The position numbers and the translations under genes were made by a program. Under the pieces are notes generated by a model. It saw nothing but the letters and a program-made list of their open reading frames with translations, was not told the DNA's origin and did not search any database. Below, in pieces: positions 18,132 to 27,484 of a stretch of DNA of 64,000 bases. This DNA is from Bradyrhizobium nitroreducens (GTDB lineage Bacteria > Pseudomonadota > Alphaproteobacteria > Rhizobiales > Xanthobacteraceae), in contig NZ_LFJC01000003.1 of NCBI RefSeq assembly GCF_002776695.1, forward strand, positions 6,617,984-6,681,983, in the 5' to 3' direction. Position 1 is the first letter of the stretch. Each line of letters starts with the position of its first letter.

Positions 18132-18170
18132 GCGCCGGAACGATCCTTCCGGCGCGCCGCCGGAAGCGGC
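18132..18170 (+). promoter_or_regulatory. two adjacent hairpins between tsf and pyrH
   Basis: A perfect 9-bp stem (GCGCCGGAA with TTCCGGCGC, 18132-18155, six-base loop) starts right after the tsf stop and is followed at once by a 5-bp stem (GCCGC/GCGGC, 18156-18170). No T-run follows. Possible attenuation or mRNA processing point within the cluster. Confidence 0.5.
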
Positions 18171-18191
18171 GCCCGGACAAGGAAAGTGCTC

Positions 18192-18908
18192 ATGACTGAT
18201 CCGGTCTACCGTCGCGTCGTGATCAAGCTGTCCGGCGAATATCTCGCGGGGCAGCAAGGCTTTGGCATCGATCAGACGACCGTCGACCGGGTTGCGGACG
18301 ATGTGATCGCGGCCCGCAAGCTCGGCACCGAGGTTGCGGTCGTGATCGGCGGCGGCAATATCGTGCGCGGCGTCGAGGTCTCCGCCCGCGGCGTGTCGCG
18401 GCCGACCGGCGACACCATGGGCATGCTCGCCACCATGATGAACTGTCTCGCGCTGGAAGCGGCGATCGAGCGTAAGGGCACGCCGGCGCGAACGCTGTCG
18501 GCCTTCGTCATGCCGGAGATTTCCGAGCTGTTCACCCGCACTGCGGCGCACAAATATCTCGCCGAGGGCCGCATCGTGCTGCTCGGCGGCGGGACCGGCA
18601 ATCCGTTCTTCACCACCGATACGACCGCGGTGCTGCGCGCCGCCGAGATCGGCGCCCAGGCGGTGCTGAAGGCGACCAATGTCGACGGCGTCTACTCGGC
18701 CGACCCGAAGAAGGACCCGTCCGCCACGCGGTTTGACCGGCTGACCCATTCGCAGGCGATCGAGGGTGGCTACAAGGTGATGGATGCGACCGCCTTCGCG
18801 CTTGCCCGCGAGACGTCGCTGCCTATCATCGTATTCTCGATCGCGGAGCCGGGGTCGATCGGCGCGATTCTGCGCGGCGTCGGCCACGGAACCATTGTCG
18901 CCGGCTGA
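18192..18908 (+). CDS. pyrH: UMP kinase
   Basis: 238 residues from ATG 18192; a GTG six bases earlier is also in frame but is less well placed after GGAAAG. It phosphorylates UMP to UDP with ATP. Amino-acid-kinase-fold motifs: VVIKLSGEYLAG at the start, VVIGGGNIVRG, and TNVDGVYSADPKKDPSA. The typical bacterial PyrH is a hexamer regulated by GTP and UTP. It lies 60 bases after tsf and 67 before frr. Confidence 0.96.
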   Translation: MTDPVYRRVVIKLSGEYLAGQQGFGIDQTTVDRVADDVIAARKLGTEVAVVIGGGNIVRGVEVSARGVSRPTGDTMGMLATMMNCLALEAAIERKGTPARTLSAFVMPEISELFTRTAAHKYLAEGRIVLLGGGTGNPFFTTDTTAVLRAAEIGAQAVLKATNVDGVYSADPKKDPSATRFDRLTHSQAIEGGYKVMDATAFALARETSLPIIVFSIAEPGSIGAILRGVGHGTIVAG

Positions 18909-18975
18909 TGGCTCATCTGGAGCGCCCGAAGGGAAGGGCGCGGAGCGGTCGCCGGGATTTTGAAGGAGAAGCGTG

Positions 18976-19539
18976 ATGCCCACGGGTAATTTCGACCTCA
19001 ACGAAGTGAAGCGCCGCATGCAGGGCGCCGTCGCCTCGCTCAAGCACGAGCTCGGCGGCCTGCGGACGGGGCGCGCCTCCGCCTCGATGCTCGATCCGGT
19101 GCAGGTCGATGCCTATGGCAGCCACATGCCGCTCAACCAGCTCGCGACCGTCAGCGTGCCCGAACCGCGTCTGATCTCGGTGCAGGTCTGGGACAAGTCG
19201 ATGGTCAAGGCGGTCGAGAAGGCGATCGTCGATTCCAATCTCGGCCTGTCGCCCGCGACCGAAGGCCAGGTGCTGCGCCTGCGCATTCCCGAGCTCAACG
19301 AGGAGCGGCGCAAGGAGCTGGTGAAGGTCGCGCATAAATACGCGGAAGCTGCCAAGGTCGCGGCGCGCCACGTCCGCCGCGACGGTCTCGACGTCCTCAA
19401 GAAGCTCGAGAAGAATCACGAGATGTCGGAGGACGACCAGAAGCGACACGCCGACGAGGTGCAGAAGGCGACCGACGGCACCATCGCCGAGATCGACCAG
19501 TTGCTGGCCGCCAAGGAAAAAGAAATTCTCACCGTTTAA
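18976..19539 (+). CDS. frr: ribosome recycling factor
   Basis: 187 residues from ATG 18976, with AAGGAG at 18963-18968; a GTG directly before is in frame. It splits post-termination ribosomes together with EF-G. Motifs: LRTGRASASMLDPV, LSPATEGQVLRLRIPELNEERRK..., and the long helices of domain I (AAKVAARHVRRDGLDVLKK). The length matches the family. The pyrH-frr-uppS order is the standard one. Confidence 0.97.
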   Translation: MPTGNFDLNEVKRRMQGAVASLKHELGGLRTGRASASMLDPVQVDAYGSHMPLNQLATVSVPEPRLISVQVWDKSMVKAVEKAIVDSNLGLSPATEGQVLRLRIPELNEERRKELVKVAHKYAEAAKVAARHVRRDGLDVLKKLEKNHEMSEDDQKRHADEVQKATDGTIAEIDQLLAAKEKEILTV

Positions 19540-19550
19540 GGCCACCTTCA

Positions 19551-20309
19551 ATGTCCAACGCCGCCGCGCCTGCCACGGAAGGACCCGATCGGTCCGAGGC
19601 GCCTGCGCATGTCGCCATCATCATGGATGGCAACGGGCGTTGGGCGGCCGCGCGCGGTCTGCCGCGTGCGGAGGGGCATCGCCGCGGCGTCGAGGCGCTG
19701 CGCCGCGTGGTGCGGGCCTCGCACGAGCTTGGCATCCGCTATCTCACCATCTTCTCCTTCAGTTCCGAGAACTGGTCGCGCCCGGCGAGCGAGATCGGCG
19801 ATCTCTTCGGCCTGCTCCGCCGCTTCATCCGCAACGATCTGGCCAGCCTGCACCGTGACGGCGTCAAGGTCCGCATCATCGGCGAGCGCGAGGGGCTGGA
19901 AAGCGATATCTGCGCGCTGCTCAACGAGGCCGAGGAGCTGACGCGCGACAACACGCGCCTCACGCTGGTGGTCGCCTTCAACTACGGCTCGCGGCAGGAG
20001 ATCGCGAAGGCGGCGCAGAAGCTGGCGCACGAAGTTGCCGAAGGCACGCGCGATCCCGCGACGATCGATGCCGAGACGCTCGGCGCGCATCTCGATGCGC
20101 CCGACATTCCCGATCCCGATCTCATCATCCGCACCAGCGGCGAGCAGCGCCTGTCCAATTTCCTGATGTGGCAGGCCGCCTATAGCGAGCTCGTGTTCGT
20201 GCCGATCCACTGGCCGGATTTCGACAAGGCGGCGCTGGAGGGCGCAATCGCCGAATTCGCCAGGCGCGAGCGCCGTTTCGGCGGCCTGGTCGCGAAAACC
20301 GCCTCGTGA
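19551..20309 (+). CDS. uppS: isoprenyl transferase (undecaprenyl diphosphate synthase)
   Basis: 252 residues. It makes C55 polyprenyl diphosphate, the carrier for peptidoglycan and O-antigen, by cis-condensation of IPP on FPP. Signature residues: HVAIIMDGNGRWA with the catalytic aspartate, EGHRRGVEALRRVV, FSFSSENWSRP, and the C-terminal RTSGEQRLSNFLMWQAAYSEL. It is 11 bases after frr, and its stop overlaps the GTG start of cdsA. Confidence 0.96.
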   Translation: MSNAAAPATEGPDRSEAPAHVAIIMDGNGRWAAARGLPRAEGHRRGVEALRRVVRASHELGIRYLTIFSFSSENWSRPASEIGDLFGLLRRFIRNDLASLHRDGVKVRIIGEREGLESDICALLNEAEELTRDNTRLTLVVAFNYGSRQEIAKAAQKLAHEVAEGTRDPATIDAETLGAHLDAPDIPDPDLIIRTSGEQRLSNFLMWQAAYSELVFVPIHWPDFDKAALEGAIAEFARRERRFGGLVAKTAS

Positions 20310-21148
20310 GCGAACACGATTCCGCACCGGCGGGCGCCAAGCCTGCCCCGAGCAATCTGGTGATGCGGGTCCTCGCAGCGCTGGTGCTGGCGCCGCTCGC
20401 CATTGCGATCGCTTACGCCGGTGGCTGGCTGTGGGTGCTGCTCGTCACCCTGGTGTCGATCGGGCTGTTTGCGGAATGGCTGACGGTGATCGGCGCAGGC
20501 TCCGCTGCGTTGACCGGGGCAGGGACGGTCGTCATCGCCATGATGGGCGCCGCCGTCGCCTTCGGCGGGCTCAAGACCTCCGTCGTCGTCGGCCTCGTCG
20601 GCGGCGCGATCGTGACGCTGATCGCGCGCGGCAAGTTCGTTTGGGCGGCGACTGGATTCGCCTATGCCGCGGCTGCGCTGCTGGCCTCGATCCTGGTCCG
20701 GAAGGATCTCGTCAACGGCTTCTCCGCGCTGATGTTCGTGCTGCTCGTGGTGTGGGCGACGGATATCGGCGGCTATTTCGCCGGCCGCAGCATCGGCGGG
20801 CCGAAGCTCTGGCCGCGCGTGAGCCCGAAGAAGACCTGGGCCGGAGCGCTCGGGGGCTTCGTGGCGAGCCTTGTGGTTGCCGCCGGTTTTGCGGCTTGCG
20901 GGATCGGGAAGGCGGTTCCGCTGCTGCTGATCAGCGCGGTCCTGTCGGTCGTCTCGCAGGCGGGCGATCTGTTCGAATCGGCAGTGAAGCGGCGCTTCGG
21001 CGTCAAGGATTCCAGTCACTTAATTCCCGGCCATGGCGGGCTTATGGACCGCCTGGACGGTTTTGTCGCCGCCATCCTGGCGGCATGGATTATCGGCTTT
21101 CTCCGCCATGGTGTGCATAGCGCCGGAAGCGGTCTTATGGTTTGGTGA
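20306..21148 (+). CDS. cdsA: phosphatidate cytidylyltransferase (CDP-diglyceride synthase)
   Basis: 280 residues from GTG 20306, in a four-base GTGA overlap with uppS. It converts phosphatidate and CTP to CDP-diacylglycerol for phospholipid synthesis in the inner membrane. Several hydrophobic helices are followed by the CDS signature near the end (SQAGDLFESAVKRRFGVKD, then SSHLIPGHGGLMDRLDGF), and by WATDIGGYFAGRSIGGPKL in the middle. Translational coupling with uppS is likely. Confidence 0.95.
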   Translation: MSEHDSAPAGAKPAPSNLVMRVLAALVLAPLAIAIAYAGGWLWVLLVTLVSIGLFAEWLTVIGAGSAALTGAGTVVIAMMGAAVAFGGLKTSVVVGLVGGAIVTLIARGKFVWAATGFAYAAAALLASILVRKDLVNGFSALMFVLLVVWATDIGGYFAGRSIGGPKLWPRVSPKKTWAGALGGFVASLVVAAGFAACGIGKAVPLLLISAVLSVVSQAGDLFESAVKRRFGVKDSSHLIPGHGGLMDRLDGFVAAILAAWIIGFLRHGVHSAGSGLMVW

Positions 21149-21152
21149 GGAT

Positions 21153-22376
21153 ATGAGCGCGGTCCCATTGCGTAATAACAAGGCTGCGGCGTCGAGCGTC
21201 CGCAGCGTCACGGTCCTCGGTGCCACCGGCTCGATCGGCGACAGCACCATGGACCTGCTGCGCGCCTCGCCCGAGCGCTATCGCGTCGAAGCCCTGACCG
21301 CGAACAGCAACGTCGCTGCGCTGGCAAAACTCGCGAAGGAGTTTTCCGCGCGTTACGTTGCGGTCGCCGATACCTCCAAGCTTGCCGAGCTCAAGGCCGC
21401 ACTGGCGGGAACGAGCACCGAATGCGGCGCCGGCGAAAGCGCGGTGATCGAGGCCGGTGCGCGTCCGGCCGATTGGGTGATGGCGGCCGTGAGCGGCGCT
21501 GCCGGGTTGAAGCCGGCGCTGGCCGCGGTCGATCGCGGCGCGCATGTCGCGCTCGCCAACAAGGAATGCCTGGTTTGCGCCGGTGATTTCTTCATGCAGC
21601 GTGCTGCGAAGGCCGGCGCCTGCATCCTGCCGGCCGATTCCGAGCACAACGCACTGTTCCAGGCCTTGGCATCGGGCAATCGTGACGAGCTCGTCCGCGT
21701 CATCATCACGGCCTCGGGCGGCCCGTTCCGAACCTGGAAGCCCGCCGACATCGAGCAGGCCACGCTGGAGCAGGCCCTGAAGCACCCGAACTGGAGCATG
21801 GGCCAGAAGATCACGATCGATTCCGCCTCGATGATGAACAAGGGTCTCGAGGTGATCGAGGCCTCCTATCTGTTCGCCCTGTCGCCCGACGAGATCGACG
21901 TCCTCGTGCATCCGCAGTCCATCATCCACGGCATGGTCGAGTTCTCCGACCGTTCGGTGATGGCCCAGCTCGGCGCCCCCGACATGCGCACACCGATTGC
22001 GCATTGCCTCGGCTGGCCCGACCGGATCAAGGGGCCGGCCGCAAAGCTGGACCTCGCCAAGATCGGTCAGCTCACCTTCGAGGCGCCCGATTTCGAGCGC
22101 TTCCCCGGGCTGCGCCTGGCTTTCGATTCGCTCCGGACCGGGAAGGGAGCGACCACCGTCTACAACGCCGCCAACGAGGTCGCGGTTGCCGCATTCATCG
22201 CCGGCAAGATCCGGTTCGGCGCGATCGCCCGGCTGGTGGAGGCGACACTGGACGACTGGGTCCGTGGCGGGAACCAGGCGCCGATGACCTCAGCCGATGA
22301 TGCAATCTCTGTTGACCATGTTGCGCGAAATAAAGCTGCCGCCCTATTGCCTCAAATTGCCTTAAAGGCATCCTAG
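21153..22376 (+). CDS. dxr: 1-deoxy-D-xylulose-5-phosphate reductoisomerase
   Basis: 407 residues from ATG 21153, four bases after cdsA. It is the second enzyme of the MEP isoprenoid pathway: it rearranges and reduces DXP to MEP with NADPH. NADPH-binding GATGSIGDSTMDL, then ALANKECLVCAG, the metal-binding PADSEHNALFQ, and the active-site loop HPNWSMGQKITIDSASMMN are all present. It supplies precursors used by uppS two genes upstream. Confidence 0.96.
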   Translation: MSAVPLRNNKAAASSVRSVTVLGATGSIGDSTMDLLRASPERYRVEALTANSNVAALAKLAKEFSARYVAVADTSKLAELKAALAGTSTECGAGESAVIEAGARPADWVMAAVSGAAGLKPALAAVDRGAHVALANKECLVCAGDFFMQRAAKAGACILPADSEHNALFQALASGNRDELVRVIITASGGPFRTWKPADIEQATLEQALKHPNWSMGQKITIDSASMMNKGLEVIEASYLFALSPDEIDVLVHPQSIIHGMVEFSDRSVMAQLGAPDMRTPIAHCLGWPDRIKGPAAKLDLAKIGQLTFEAPDFERFPGLRLAFDSLRTGKGATTVYNAANEVAVAAFIAGKIRFGAIARLVEATLDDWVRGGNQAPMTSADDAISVDHVARNKAAALLPQIALKAS

Positions 22377-22420
22377 ATGGTTCGGGGCCAGGGCCTTGCG
22401 GCGCTGGATGAGGGAATTCG

Positions 22421-23572
22421 ATGATCGACTTTTTTACCCATAGTTTCAATGCGTTGAGCCATGGGGTGCTAGGCTATGCGGTTCCCTTCCTGTTCGTCCT
22501 GACGATCGTCGTGTTCTTCCATGAGCTCGGCCATTTTCTGGTCGCGCGCTGGGCGGGCGTTCGTGTCTTGACCTTTTCGCTCGGTTTCGGACCTGAGCTG
22601 GTCGGTTTCAACGATCGCCATGGGACCCGCTGGAAGATCTCGGCGATCCCGCTCGGCGGCTACGTCAAGTTTTTCGGTGACGAGAGCGAGGCCTCGACCC
22701 CATCGGCCCAGACGCTCGCGGCCATGACGGCCGAGGAGCGCGCCGGCAGCTTCCACCACAAGAAGGTCGGTCCGCGTGCCGCCATCGTCGCGGCGGGCCC
22801 GATTGCCAATTTCATCCTGGGTGCGCTGATCTTCGCCGGCATGGCGCTGTATTACGGCAAGCCGAGCACGATCGCCCGGGTTGACGGCGTCGTCGCCGAT
22901 GGGGCTGCGGCGGCGGCCGGGTTCAAGATCGGGGACGTCGTCGTCCAGATCGACGGCAAGCCGATCGAGAGCTTTGCCGACATGCAGCGAATCGTTGCGA
23001 TGAATGCCGGTTCGGCGCTTGCCTTCCAGGTGAAGCGGGACGGTGCGATCGTTTCGCTGACCGCAACGCCGGCGCTGCTCGAGCGCAAGGATCCGTTCGG
23101 CAACAGCCACCGTCTCGGTGTGCTCGGCGTCGAGCACAAGTCGCAGGCCGGTGAGGCTTCGACCGCGCCGGTCGGCGTCGGCGAGGCGCTCAAGATCGGG
23201 GTCGAGCAGGTCTGGTTCATTATTACCAGCACCTTCAAGTTCCTGGGCTCGCTGTTCGTCGGGCAGGGAAATCCCAACGAGGTCAGCGGCGTGCTGGGAA
23301 TCGCTAAGATGTCCGGGCAGGCGGCCAGCGCCGGGTTCCAGTTCGTGATCAATCTGTGCGCGGTGCTGTCGGTGTCGATCGGCCTGTTGAACCTGTTCCC
23401 GATCCCGCTGCTCGATGGCGGCCATCTGATGTTCTACGCGGCGGAAGTGGTCCGCGGCCGGCCCCTTTCCGAGCGGACCCAGGAGATGGGGTTCCGAATC
23501 GGGCTCGGTCTGGTGCTGATGTTGATGGTGTTTGCGACCTACAACGACATCCTGCGCATGGCGGCTTCCTGA
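22421..23572 (+). CDS. rseP: RIP metalloprotease RseP (site-2 protease)
   Basis: 383 residues. It is an intramembrane zinc protease that cleaves membrane-bound anti-sigma factors and remnant signal peptides. The active site is HELGH in VFFHELGHFLVARWAG in the first helix, with the third ligand in LFPIPLLDGGHLM in a later helix. One PDZ domain is visible (about 125-200, ADGAAAAAGFKIGDVVVQIDG); the E. coli enzyme has two, so this is the shorter version. It lies 44 bases after dxr and before bamA, the usual arrangement. Confidence 0.95.
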   Translation: MIDFFTHSFNALSHGVLGYAVPFLFVLTIVVFFHELGHFLVARWAGVRVLTFSLGFGPELVGFNDRHGTRWKISAIPLGGYVKFFGDESEASTPSAQTLAAMTAEERAGSFHHKKVGPRAAIVAAGPIANFILGALIFAGMALYYGKPSTIARVDGVVADGAAAAAGFKIGDVVVQIDGKPIESFADMQRIVAMNAGSALAFQVKRDGAIVSLTATPALLERKDPFGNSHRLGVLGVEHKSQAGEASTAPVGVGEALKIGVEQVWFIITSTFKFLGSLFVGQGNPNEVSGVLGIAKMSGQAASAGFQFVINLCAVLSVSIGLLNLFPIPLLDGGHLMFYAAEVVRGRPLSERTQEMGFRIGLGLVLMLMVFATYNDILRMAAS

Positions 23573-23759
23573 TAGGGGCTTTTTTGTGGCGTGCCTTATG
23601 GCGTTGCTGATCAGCAACGTCTTGGAATGAAATTGGAATTACGGCGCTTTCGGCCGTTTGCGGCGTCGGTGAAATTGGCTACAAGCGGCCTGAACTTGGG
23701 GAATCTCCGGACCGGCTTTGGGGTTGGGTCTGGCACGGAATGATAAGGGCGCGTTGCGC

Positions 23760-26288
23760 ATGAAGTTTGGACTGCGACTCCGGGGGGGCTTGCTCGCAAC
23801 CCTGATCATGTTCGGCGCGCCGGTAATTGCCCCGGTCGGGGCTGTTTTCGTGTCTTCGTCTGCGTTCGCTCAGACCGTTCAGTCGATTTCCGTCGAAGGG
23901 AATCGCCGGGTCGAGGTGGAGACGATTCGCTCCTATTTCAAGCCGGGCCCGGGCGGCCGCCTGGATCAAGGCGCCATCGATGACGGCCTCAAGGCGTTGA
24001 TCGAGACCGGCCTGTTCCAGGACGTGAGAATCAACCGTGGCTCCGGCGGCCAGATCATCGTCTCCGTGGTGGAAAACCCGGTGATTGGCCGTATTGCCTT
24101 CGAGGGCAACAAGAAGATCAAGGACGAGCAGCTCACCACCGAGGTCCAGTCCAAGGCCCGCGGCACCTTCTCGCGTGCCATGGTGCAGTCCGACACGCTG
24201 CGAATCGCCGAGATCTACAGGCGCTCCGGCCGCTACGACGTCCGCGTCACGCCGGAGATCATCGAGCAGCCGAACAACCGCGTCGACCTGATCTTCACGA
24301 TCGAGGAGGGCGCCAAGACCGGCGTCAAGTCGATCGAGTTCGTCGGCAACAACGCGTTCTCGTCCTACCGCTTGCGCGACGTCATCAAGACCCGCGAATC
24401 GAACCTGCTGAGCTTCCTGGCCAGCGGTGACATCTACGATCCCGACCGCGTCGAAGCCGACCGCGACCTGATCCGCCGCTTCTATCTCAAGAACGGTTTC
24501 GCCGACGTCCAGGTCGTGGCCGCGCTCACCGAATACGATCCGGAGAAGAAGGGCTTCAACGTCACCTTCAAGATCGAGGAAGGATCGCAGTACCGCGTCG
24601 GCGCGATCGACTTCCGCTCCAGCATCCCGAACTTCGACCCCTCGTCGCTGCGCGCCTATTCGCGCGTCAATGTCGGCTCGCTCTACAACGTCGAATCGGT
24701 CGAGAAGTCGGTCGAGGAGATGCAGATCGAGGCCTCGCGCCGCGGCTATGCGTTCGCCGTGGTCCGGCCGGGCGGGGACCGCAATTTCGAGGCGCACACC
24801 GTCTCCGTCGTGTTCAACATCGACGAAGGCCCGCGCACCTATATCGAGCGCATCAACCTGCGCGGCAACACGCGTACGCGTGACTACGTGATCCGCCGCG
24901 AGTTCGACATCTCCGAGGGCGATGCCTACAACCGCGCCCTGGTCGACCGCGCCGAGCGGCGCCTGAAGAACCTCGACTACTTCAAGAGCGTGAAGATCAC
25001 GACGGAGCCGGGCTCCTCGAGCGATCGTGTGATCCTGATCGTCGACATGGAAGAGAAATCGACCGGCGACTTCTCGATCTCGGGCGGTTACTCCACCACG
25101 GACGGCGCGCTGGCCGAAGTCTCGATCTCCGAGCGCAACCTGCTCGGCCGGGGCCTGTTCGCCAAGGCGTCGGTGACCTATGGCCAGTATGCCCGCGGCT
25201 ACTCGCTGTCGTTCGTCGAGCCCTATCTGCTCGACTACCGCGTCGCGCTCGGCCTCGACCTCTATCAGCGTGAGCAGAAGTCCAACAGCTACATCTCCTA
25301 CGGCACCAAGACGCTCGGCTTCTCGCCGCGCCTCGGCTTCGCCTTGCGCGAGGACCTGTCGCTGCAGCTGCGCTACTCGATCTACCAGCAGCAGATCACG
25401 CTGCCGTACTACCTGGCGAACTGTAACAACGTCGTCGGTTCGTCCGCGTTCAACCCGAGCCCGGCCTTCGTCAATGCCAATGGCGGCGTTCCGGATCTCA
25501 GCTCCACCAACGGCCTCGGCTGCTACAGCGACGGCGAAGCCTCGCTGCCGGTGCGCAAGGAGCTGGCGAACGGCAAGACGCTGACTTCGGCGCTCGGCTA
25601 CACGCTGACCTACAACACGCTGGACAACAACAAGAACCCGACCGACGGTCTGCTCATCGACTTCCGTCAGGATTTCGCCGGCGTCGGTGGCGACGTCTCC
25701 TATCTGAAGACCGTGGCGGACGGTAAGTACTATGCCCCGCTGGTGTCGGACATCGTCGGTCTCGTCCGTCTCCAGGGCGGCATCCTGACCAAGATGGGCG
25801 ACGATCTGCGGATGCTCGACCATTTCCAGATGGGCCCGAACCTGGTCCGCGGCTTTGCTCCGAACGGTATCGGTCCGCGTGACTTGAACCCCTTCGGTTC
25901 GCGGGACGCGCTGGGCGGCACCAAGTACTGGGGCGCTTCGCTCGAATTGCAGATGCCGTTCTGGTTCCTGCCGAAGGAAGTCGGTCTGAAGGGCGCGGTC
26001 TATGCCGATGCCGGCGGCCTCTATGACTACAAGGGCCCGACGAGCTGGACGGCGACCAACGAGGTCAATGCGCCTGGATGTATTCCGTCGTCGGTCAATC
26101 CGACGGTCACGGGAACCTGTACCGGCCTCGTCTATGACGACAGCAAGGTCATCCGGTCGTCGGTCGGTGTCGGCCTGATCTGGCAGTCCCCGTTCGGTCC
26201 GCTGCGCTTCGACTACGCCGTGCCGCTCAGCAAGGGCAAGTACGACCGTACGCAGGAATTCCGGTTCGGCGGCGGTACCACGTTCTAA
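23760..26288 (+). CDS. bamA: outer membrane protein assembly factor BamA
   Basis: 842 residues from ATG 23760, which gives a signal peptide ending near SSSAFA. It folds beta-barrel proteins into the outer membrane. Five POTRA repeats (about 40-420) are visible through their spaced openings, such as VQSISVEGNRRVEVETI, IGRIAFEGNKKIKDEQL and IERINLRGNTRTRDYVI. A 16-strand barrel follows, with the lid-loop motif VRGF (LVRGFAPNGIGPRD). The last residue is phenylalanine (FGGGTTF), as needed for its own assembly. It is 187 bases after rseP, so an internal promoter is possible. Confidence 0.96.
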   Translation: MKFGLRLRGGLLATLIMFGAPVIAPVGAVFVSSSAFAQTVQSISVEGNRRVEVETIRSYFKPGPGGRLDQGAIDDGLKALIETGLFQDVRINRGSGGQIIVSVVENPVIGRIAFEGNKKIKDEQLTTEVQSKARGTFSRAMVQSDTLRIAEIYRRSGRYDVRVTPEIIEQPNNRVDLIFTIEEGAKTGVKSIEFVGNNAFSSYRLRDVIKTRESNLLSFLASGDIYDPDRVEADRDLIRRFYLKNGFADVQVVAALTEYDPEKKGFNVTFKIEEGSQYRVGAIDFRSSIPNFDPSSLRAYSRVNVGSLYNVESVEKSVEEMQIEASRRGYAFAVVRPGGDRNFEAHTVSVVFNIDEGPRTYIERINLRGNTRTRDYVIRREFDISEGDAYNRALVDRAERRLKNLDYFKSVKITTEPGSSSDRVILIVDMEEKSTGDFSISGGYSTTDGALAEVSISERNLLGRGLFAKASVTYGQYARGYSLSFVEPYLLDYRVALGLDLYQREQKSNSYISYGTKTLGFSPRLGFALREDLSLQLRYSIYQQQITLPYYLANCNNVVGSSAFNPSPAFVNANGGVPDLSSTNGLGCYSDGEASLPVRKELANGKTLTSALGYTLTYNTLDNNKNPTDGLLIDFRQDFAGVGGDVSYLKTVADGKYYAPLVSDIVGLVRLQGGILTKMGDDLRMLDHFQMGPNLVRGFAPNGIGPRDLNPFGSRDALGGTKYWGASLELQMPFWFLPKEVGLKGAVYADAGGLYDYKGPTSWTATNEVNAPGCIPSSVNPTVTGTCTGLVYDDSKVIRSSVGVGLIWQSPFGPLRFDYAVPLSKGKYDRTQEFRFGGGTTF

Positions 26289-26308
26289 TTCGATCAGCTG
26301 GGCATGAG

Positions 26309-26329
26309 CCGGCCCCCGATTGGGGCCGG
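26309..26329. other. hairpin between bamA and lpxD
   Basis: Eight-bp stem CCGGCCCC / GGGGCCGG with a five-base loop, 20 bases after the bamA stop. No T-run follows on the + strand. It may slow transcription or protect mRNA at the bamA end. Confidence 0.4.
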
Positions 26330-26416
26330 TGCTCAAAAAGATCGTGCTCAATCCATGAGATTAGGCATGATGCGGCCCGACCGCTTCATGCCGAAGCCGG
26401 ACCGCGACGGGGTGGA

Positions 26417-27484
26417 ATGGCGCAGCCGACCTTCTTCAAAAAGCCGCCGGCTTCTACGCTGGCCGAGATCGCCGCGCAGACCAAGGCGCAGCTGGTCGAC
26501 CCGGCAAGGGGCGACCACGTCATCACGGGCCTTGCTTCGCTCGACGAAGCCGGCCCGATGCATCTGGCGTTTTTCGACAACCTCAAATATGCCGAGGAGC
26601 TCAAGGCGACCAGGGCCGGGGCGTGCCTGGTGAGCCCGCGCTTCGAGGCGCAGGTGCCTGCCCATGTGGCCGTGCTGCGGGTGGCCCAGCCGTTCCGCGC
26701 CTTCGTCGGGATCGCCCGGGAATGGCACGGCGATGCGCTGCGCCCGCAGTCCTGGTTCGGGATCGAGGGCATCGCGCCGTCGGCCATCATCGATCCCTCG
26801 GCCCGGATCGAGGACGACGTCATCGTGGAGCCGCTGACGGTCATCGGCCCGGACGTCGAGATCGGGAGCGGCACCGTGATCGGCGCCGGTGCGGTCATCG
26901 GCCCCGGCGTCAAGATCGGCCGGGACTGCAATGTCGGCGCCCGCACCGCCATCCAGTGCGCCCTGATCGGCAACAACGTGCTGATCCATCCCGGCTGCTC
27001 GATCGGGCAGGACGGCTACGGCTTCATCTTCTTCGGCCCCGAGGGCCATCTGAAGGTGCCCCAGACCGGCCGCGTGCTGATCCAGAACAATGTGGAAGTC
27101 GGCGCTGGCACCACCATCGACCGCGGGTCCCTGCGCGACACCGTGATCGGGGAGGGCACCAAAATCGACAATCAGGTCCAGATCGGCCACAATGTGACGA
27201 TCGGCCGGAATTGCCTGTTGGCGGCCCAGATCGGCCTCGCGGGCAGCCTGACGATCGGCGACAACGTGGCGCTGGGAGCCAAGGTTGGCATCAACAACCA
27301 CCTCAAGATCGGCGACGGCGCCCAGGTCACCGCGATGAGCGGGGTCAAGGACGACATCCCGCCTGGCGGTCGTTGGGGTGGTTTCTTTGCCAAGCCGACC
27401 AAGCAGTGGTTCAAGGAAATTATCGCGGTGGAGCGCCTCGTGCGTGACAGCAAGGCCGATCCGAAGGACGAGGGACGGGAATGA
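26417..27484 (+). CDS. lpxD: UDP-3-O-(3-hydroxyacyl)glucosamine N-acyltransferase
   Basis: 355 residues. It adds the second hydroxyacyl chain, from acyl-ACP, in lipid A synthesis (Raetz pathway, cytoplasm). The N-terminal uridine-binding domain (about 1-110) precedes a left-handed beta-helix of hexapeptide repeats (IGPDVEIGSGTVIGAGAVIG) and the conserved SIGQDGYGFIFF and GHNVTIGRNC segments with the catalytic histidine region. A C-terminal helix follows for ACP. The stop overlaps the fabZ start by four bases (ATGA). Confidence 0.95.
   Translation: MAQPTFFKKPPASTLAEIAAQTKAQLVDPARGDHVITGLASLDEAGPMHLAFFDNLKYAEELKATRAGACLVSPRFEAQVPAHVAVLRVAQPFRAFVGIAREWHGDALRPQSWFGIEGIAPSAIIDPSARIEDDVIVEPLTVIGPDVEIGSGTVIGAGAVIGPGVKIGRDCNVGARTAIQCALIGNNVLIHPGCSIGQDGYGFIFFGPEGHLKVPQTGRVLIQNNVEVGAGTTIDRGSLRDTVIGEGTKIDNQVQIGHNVTIGRNCLLAAQIGLAGSLTIGDNVALGAKVGINNHLKIGDGAQVTAMSGVKDDIPPGGRWGGFFAKPTKQWFKEIIAVERLVRDSKADPKDEGRE

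Noticed and set aside
17202..19043. 613-residue antisense frame over tsf and pyrH
   Set aside because: Covers two certain genes on the other strand; no motif.
23679..26351. 890-residue open frame antisense to bamA
   Set aside because: It is a codon-phase shadow of bamA with no recognisable domain or ribosome-binding site.
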